From: Anabaena sp. FACHB-1237
Lineage (GTDB): Bacteria > Cyanobacteriota > Cyanobacteriia > Cyanobacteriales > Nostocaceae
Direction: 5' to 3'
NCBI RefSeq assembly: GCF_014696225.1
Contig: NZ_JACJPV010000021.1
Span: 1-64,000 of the forward strand
Length of the DNA stretch: 64,000 nt
Shown: positions 60,093 through 64,000 of the stretch, in pieces
Numbering within the stretch: the first letter of the stretch is position 1
How the letters are laid out: each line of letters starts with the position of its first letter
Translations under genes and position numbers: made by a program
Notes under the pieces: generated by a model
The model's database searches: none
Seen by the model: only the letters and a program-made list of their open reading frames with translations
What the model was told of the DNA's origin: nothing

Positions 60093-60809
60093 CTACCAGA
60101 ATATTTTGCTAGTGGCTACTAATAATAGGGGATGTAGCCACCAAAATAACGTTATAAAAATGGCAACCCCGAAATAAGCAGGACGTAAAAATTCTTCCCA
60201 TTGTAAACTTTGGCGACCATCAATAATTGCTAGAAAGGGTATAACGGAGGTTCGTTGTTTAACAGCAGTAAATGCCTCTCCATAACGTTTACTTAAACGG
60301 CGATCGCCATGCCACACAGCAAATAAATGATGTAATATCAAACCCAAAGAAGTTACTAAAGTGAAACTTGTACCTAACCAGAGAGTATGTGCTATACACC
60401 ATATTACCTGTCCCACCATTTGTGGATGGCGAGTAATACGGATAATACCGGTTTCATAAAGATGGACTTGGGGCTTTTGAATAGCAGCAATTTCTAGTAA
60501 ATTGAAGGTAGCAGGATATAAAAATAAAAAAGAAATTGCTGATAAAATCCATACTAATATTCCCACTCCTGGTACACCTTGTACCTGCCACAATTGCCAA
60601 CCATCATAACGATGATTAAAAAAGTACACAATTAACAATACTGCTAATGGTAAACTCCCTAATGCGAATAAAATACGATATACTCTCGCTCCTAAGTATT
60701 TTTCTGCCCAAGGACGGAGAGCAGCACCGCCACTATGAACCACAGCAAAGACTAATAATAATCCCAGGATCACAAAATGACTCGAAGTAATGGAAGGATT
60801 AGGCAACAT
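60093..60809 (-). CDS. 15-cis-zeta-carotene isomerase-like protein (Z-ISO/NnrU family)
   Basis: 238 residues from ATG 60809 (an ATG two codons upstream is also possible). Six hydrophobic segments. The stretches HSGGAALRPWAEKYLGARVYR, VYFFNHRYDGWQLWQVQGVPG, FLYPATFNLLEIAAI, RITRHPQMVGQVIWC, HHLFAVWHGDRRLSKRYGEAF and SVIPFLAIIDGRQ correspond closely to plant Z-ISO, which isomerises 9,15,9'-tri-cis-zeta-carotene in carotenoid synthesis using a heme. The conserved His residues of those blocks are present. NnrU is the older bacterial family name. Divergent from rbcR. Confidence 0.88.
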   Translation of the reverse strand: MLPNPSITSSHFVILGLLLVFAVVHSGGAALRPWAEKYLGARVYRILFALGSLPLAVLLIVYFFNHRYDGWQLWQVQGVPGVGILVWILSAISFLFLYPATFNLLEIAAIQKPQVHLYETGIIRITRHPQMVGQVIWCIAHTLWLGTSFTLVTSLGLILHHLFAVWHGDRRLSKRYGEAFTAVKQRTSVIPFLAIIDGRQSLQWEEFLRPAYFGVAIFITLFWWLHPLLLVATSKIFW

Positions 60810-60983
60810 ACACAACTAAACTATGAATAAAGAAAATTAATTCAGTACAATCAATACCATAATGTGTTGAAAATAAAACGTAATTTTGTTTTGTATCTTC
60901 TGTTTTATGATCAGGTGATATCACCATCTTCTTGGCAATTGTTATGTTTAGCTCTTTTTTAACATTTTTAACGGTTTAACCTT

Positions 60984-61997
60984 ATGTCTGACCTTCCTTT
61001 TACTTTAGATCAATTACGTATTCTTAAGGCGATCGCCCAAGAAGGTAGCTTTAAACGTGCTGCTGATAGTCTTTATGTATCGCAACCCGCCGTTAGTTTA
61101 CAAGTACAAAACCTGGAACGTCAATTAGATGTTCCCCTATTTGATAGAGGTGGCCGTCGCGCACAACTCACAGAAGCAGGTTATTTACTGTTGAGTTATG
61201 GCGAAAAAATCCTGAGTCTTTGTCAAGAAACTTGTCGTGCTATTGAAGACTTGCAAAATCTTCAAGGTGGTACATTAATTGTAGGAGCATCACAAACAAC
61301 AGGAACGTATCTTTTACCAAAGATGATCGGTCTATTTCGGCAAAAATATCCTGATGTGGCCGTACAACTCCACGTTCATTCTACCCGACGTACCGCTTGG
61401 AGTGTGGCTAACGGACAAGTTGATCTGGCTATTATTGGTGGGGAAATTCCTTCAGAACTAGCAGAGTCTTTAAACACTATCCCCTATGCCGAAGATGAAC
61501 TAGCTCTGATTATCCCTGTTTCTCATCCCTTCTGTAAATTAGATACCATCCAAAAAGAGGATCTATATAAATTACAATTTATCGCCCTTGATTCTCAATC
61601 TACAATTCGCAAGGTCATTGATCAAGTCTTAGCCCGTTGTGATATTGATACCAGAAGGTTTAAATTTGAAATGGAATTAAATTCCATAGAAGCGATTAAA
61701 AATGCTGTACAATCAGGTTTAGGTGCGGCCTTTGTTTCCACAGCGGCCATAGCTAAGGAACTACAAATGGGCGTTTTACATAGTATTCCCATTGAAGGAG
61801 TTGTAGTTAAACGGACACTGTGGTTAATTGTTAACCCTAATCGTTATAGATCAAAAGCAGCAGAAGCATTTAGTAAAGAAATTTTACCTTTATTTGCTAA
61901 TCCTGAATGGAATCAAGAAGTGTTAAAATTGTCAGAGCAAAATCTAGTTGTAAGTACATTAGATATACCTACCTCTAGCCCCTCGGACATAGAATAA
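60984..61997 (+). CDS. rbcR: LysR-type regulator RbcR
   Basis: 337 residues. N-terminal winged HTH ([60 protein letters not shown]) and a LysR effector domain ([65 protein letters not shown]). The start [18 protein letters not shown] is that of cyanobacterial/plastid RbcR (Ycf30), which activates RuBisCO operon transcription. CmpR and NdhR have different N-termini. A C-terminal tail of about 35 residues is Ser/Thr-rich. Confidence 0.93.
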   Translation: MSDLPFTLDQLRILKAIAQEGSFKRAADSLYVSQPAVSLQVQNLERQLDVPLFDRGGRRAQLTEAGYLLLSYGEKILSLCQETCRAIEDLQNLQGGTLIVGASQTTGTYLLPKMIGLFRQKYPDVAVQLHVHSTRRTAWSVANGQVDLAIIGGEIPSELAESLNTIPYAEDELALIIPVSHPFCKLDTIQKEDLYKLQFIALDSQSTIRKVIDQVLARCDIDTRRFKFEMELNSIEAIKNAVQSGLGAAFVSTAAIAKELQMGVLHSIPIEGVVVKRTLWLIVNPNRYRSKAAEAFSKEILPLFANPEWNQEVLKLSEQNLVVSTLDIPTSSPSDIE

Positions 61998-62058
61998 ACA
62001 TTTTTTGAGTTCGTAGTTGAGCTTTAGTTCAAAACTAATAACTAACAACTGACAATTT

Positions 62059-62166
62059 ATGCAAGTTTACTGCACTCGTCCAAAATGCCAACGTCCAATA
62101 AACTATTTTCCTGATTTAGATGATAAGCACAGCAAGATACCTGTGTTACAAGGGTTTTATCATTAA
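62059..62166 (+). pseudogene. Truncated N-terminus of a Ser/Thr kinase gene, cut by a family B repeat
   Basis: The ATG at 62059 opens MQVYCTRPKCQRPINYFPDLDD, the start of the Cys-containing N-terminal segment found on many Nostocales Ser/Thr kinases. After 22 codons the sequence turns into a family B element (CACAGCAAGATACC...) that ends the frame at a TAA at 62164. No kinase domain follows. The remainder of the gene is deleted or displaced. Confidence 0.7.
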
Positions 62167-62197
62167 CATCCGTACCTCATAATAACGGAAACTGCTG
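62127..62197 (+). mobile_element. MITE family B, partial copy
   Basis: Contains CTGTGTTACAAGGGTTTTATCATTAAC-type sequence and the AACGGAAACTGCTGTA end as in 25578-25708, but not the left half (TACAGCACATTCC...). Confidence 0.75.
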
Positions 62198-62278
62198 TAA
62201 TAGAAATTCTGACAACTATCCTAGCTGTCACCTAATATGGTTATATTAAGAAATGTAACCGAATATGAGGATAATATA

Positions 62279-62476
62279 ATGATGAATTTATTACTGGATG
62301 TTAGCACTGCAACTAGTGGAAATCGTTTTCCACTGGCATTTACATTAGTTTATGTAATTGGTTTTATTGCTGCTGTTAGCATAGGTTCAATTGCATGGTA
62401 TAATTCTAAACGTCCCGCAGGTTGGGAAAGTAAAGAACGTCCTGATTTTATTCCCAAGGTTGATAAGGAGTCATAA
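62279..62476 (+). CDS. Small single-TM protein, possibly Psb35 (Ssl2148-like)
   Basis: 65 residues from ATG 62279 (GAGG eight bases before; a second ATG follows immediately). Polar N-terminus (MNLLLDVSTATSGNRFP), one helix (LAFTLVYVIGFIAAVSIGSIAW), then a basic tail ending with KERPDFIPKVD. The layout fits the one-helix photosystem II assembly factor Psb35; that name is from recall of the family and uncertain. Cyanobacteria-specific thylakoid protein in any case. Confidence 0.6.
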   Translation: MMNLLLDVSTATSGNRFPLAFTLVYVIGFIAAVSIGSIAWYNSKRPAGWESKERPDFIPKVDKES

Positions 62477-62499
62477 AACAACTTTAGGATAAGTAGTAC

Positions 62500-62666
62500 A
62501 GCTTGGGGTAAATAAACCAACCATTCTAAATCGTGCAAAAGCCTATACTGTCTTGGTTTTGAATGCATGACTTTTGAATGCATGAATTCCGCCCTGCGCT
62601 ACTAGGGTTTGCACCAACTGTTACCTTTTAACTGTCATCACAAGAAGACTTTTTGGTGCAAACCCT
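62500..62666. repeat. Dispersed repeat D plus inverted-repeat element
   Basis: 62500-62603 is related, in inverse orientation, to 46675-46765 (shared AGTACAGCTTGG, CTTGGTTTTGAATGCATGACTT and GCCCTGCG blocks). It is followed by a 63-bp segment bounded by perfect 14-bp inverted repeats AGGGTTTGCACCAA (62604-62617) and TTGGTGCAAACCCT (62653-62666), a small MITE or terminator-like structure 20 bp past the penicillin-binding-protein stop. Confidence 0.7.
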
Positions 62667-62686
62667 GTTTATAGTTAATTAACTAA

Positions 62687-64000
62687 TTAATCTGCTGTAC
62701 TAGAAGAACCTGGTTTAAGTCTTTCTCTCCAAGAAGGTTTAGGTGCGGAGGATTCTGATGGGGTATTATTAACTGGTGCTGAAGAATTGCCAGAATTACC
62801 AGAACTTCCAGAGTCATAATTTCTGCGTCTGCGGGAGCGGAAGGAGTTAGTGTTATTGGTATAACTATTTGAATCCTCCGTATTATAGCGTCGTTTTCTT
62901 CTGGATGAAGTAGATGAATAAGATGAATAAGATGTTGTATTAGTATTGTCTTGAGTATAACGCCGTCTGCGTCTGGATCTTCTTTCTGATGAATTATATG
63001 AATTATATGATGAACTATCTGTATTTTCAGATTGATAGTATCTACGTCTCCGTCTCCGTCTGGGTGTGGTATCAGAATTATTATTATCGTTGTTATCTGA
63101 TGTATCACTATCAGATACAGATTGATTAACAATTTTATTTGATTTAATCCGTTCAGCTTTAATTGTACCCTTGCGACCTTCTAATTTCGGACGTTCTGGG
63201 AATTTTTCCACTTCCATTCCTTCTACCGCTTTTTCCATAAATTTGCGCCAAGTATAGGCCGCACTGCTACTAGTACCGTAGGTAGGACGGTTATTATCAT
63301 TACCTAACCATACACCGGCTACTAATTGGGGAATATAACCAATAAACCATAAATCACGGGATTCGTCAGTTGTACCAGTTTTACCCGCTACTTGACGATC
63401 ATTTAATTGGGCTTCTCCTCCTGTACCTTGAGTAACTACATGGCCTAACATCCATGTCATAATAGCGGCACTATCAGCATCTAACACTCGTTTTTGTTCA
63501 TACTTGGCTGACCAAATCACATCCCCTTGACGGTTAAGAATGCGGCGGATACCATGTACTTCTGTGTGCAGTCCTTGGGTAGCGAATGTACCATAGGCAC
63601 TAGTAATTTCTAAGAGATTAACTTCATTAGAACCAAGAGCCAAAGAGTAGTTAGGCTCTAGTTCTGATTGAATACCCATGTCATGGGCTAGTTTAATAAT
63701 TGGCTTAAATCCTGTATCTATTAACACCTTAACAGCAATGGTATTTACTGATTTAGTGAGAGCCTCTGTCATAGTTAATGAACCAAGAAATTTATCATTA
63801 GAGTTTTTTGGTTCGTAACCATCCACTACTAAAGGTGCATCAGTGTAGCTATCATTAGGACTTTTACCTGTGGCGATCGCTGCCGCATAGACAAAACCCT
63901 TAAATGTTGATCCTGGCTGTCTTTTAGCCTGAGTAACGCGATTAAATTGATTTTTACTAAAGTCCTTACCTCCCACCATTGCTTGAATTTCGCCATTTTG
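62687..64000 (-). CDS. Class A penicillin-binding protein, 3' part (5' end beyond the window)
   Basis: The visible 437 codons contain the C-terminal part of the transpeptidase domain and the tail; the frame is open to the window edge (GEIQAMVGGKDF). Active-site motifs: PGSTFKGF (SxxK), SVNT (SxN) and KTGTTDE (KTG). Typical PBP1a continuation: FIGYIPQLVAGVWLGNDNN. After about residue 275 of the visible part, a tail of ~155 residues is made of Arg clusters (RRRRRRYY, RRSRRRRRYT) alternating with Ser/Asn/Thr/Tyr-rich stretches, ending in PSWRERLKPG. It polymerises and cross-links peptidoglycan in the periplasm; the basic tail could bind wall polymer. Confidence 0.93.
   Translation of the reverse strand, partial: QNGEIQAMVGGKDFSKNQFNRVTQAKRQPGSTFKGFVYAAAIATGKSPNDSYTDAPLVVDGYEPKNSNDKFLGSLTMTEALTKSVNTIAVKVLIDTGFKPIIKLAHDMGIQSELEPNYSLALGSNEVNLLEITSAYGTFATQGLHTEVHGIRRILNRQGDVIWSAKYEQKRVLDADSAAIMTWMLGHVVTQGTGGEAQLNDRQVAGKTGTTDESRDLWFIGYIPQLVAGVWLGNDNNRPTYGTSSSAAYTWRKFMEKAVEGMEVEKFPERPKLEGRKGTIKAERIKSNKIVNQSVSDSDTSDNNDNNNSDTTPRRRRRRRYYQSENTDSSSYNSYNSSERRSRRRRRYTQDNTNTTSYSSYSSTSSRRKRRYNTEDSNSYTNNTNSFRSRRRRNYDSGSSGNSGNSSAPVNNTPSESSAPKPSWRERLKPGSSSTAD

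Noticed and set aside
62683..63132. 149-residue His/Ile-rich ORF overlapping the PBP tail
   Set aside because: Frame-shifted reading of the Arg/Ser low-complexity tail.

Overview
The window is chromosomal DNA from a filamentous, heterocyst-type cyanobacterium (Nostocales). Evidence: photosynthesis genes (psbA, psaX, psb34, a petL-like gene), CP12, rbcR, a ThiO-ThiG fusion, a CAAD protein, AT-rich coding sequence and roughly thirty copies of the HIP1 octamer GCGATCGC. The geosmin cluster and the dense load of short non-autonomous repeats suggest a planktonic Anabaena/Dolichospermum/Aphanizomenon-type genome; that placement is inference.

Layout. 1-5.1 kb: a Ser/Thr kinase fused to an FGE-sulfatase (C-type-lectin-fold) domain whose last 46 codons look like the variable region of a diversity-generating retroelement (DGR), then a small secreted protein, aroB and a petL-like gene. 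4.8-12.8 kb: a defence island. Two Eco57I-type restriction-modification/methylase genes share an almost identical 1.4-kb core but differ in target-recognition region; a VapBC-like toxin-antitoxin pair lies between them, and inverted arrays of a 122-bp repeat flank the whole. 12.8-37 kb: mostly housekeeping genes: citramalate synthase, ThiO-ThiG, psb34, psaX, a LivH-type permease, an orphan cytosine methylase, CP12, cbiD, an ABC-2 exporter, CAAD, GFA, an SDR/CIA30 protein, HugZ, a GHL10 hydrolase, DUF502, nusB and ftsY. 37-44 kb: psbA (D1:1 type) and the geosmin locus: a two-domain geosmin synthase and two Family 2B encapsulin shell proteins carrying cyclic-nucleotide-binding domains, with a tnpB remnant between. 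44.8-50 kb: an MBOAT acyltransferase and a DUF1574/SGNH protein, a probable O-acetylation pair. 50-64 kb: ppc, prfB with its programmed +1 frameshift, a kinase with ten TPRs, a rhomboid homologue lacking catalytic residues, a thioredoxin, a Z-ISO-type carotene isomerase, rbcR, a small membrane protein and the 3' part of a class A penicillin-binding protein.

How the parts work together. The geosmin operon probably builds a protein nanocompartment around the terpene synthase: the synthase carries three copies of a TGLGT motif in its linker and tail that could act as cargo-loading signals. The kinase with the putative hypervariable lectin fold would couple a diversified sensor to phosphorylation; its template repeat and reverse transcriptase are not in the window and would be expected to the left.

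The intergenic DNA is shaped by at least three MITE-like families (A about 104 bp, B about 108-131 bp, C about 119-148 bp), another dispersed repeat (D) and GTAG-capped REP-like hairpins. They have interrupted or bordered genes: one supplies the rhomboid stop codon, one truncates a kinase fragment and one splits a REP hairpin. No tRNA, rRNA, CRISPR array or complete insertion sequence was recognised.
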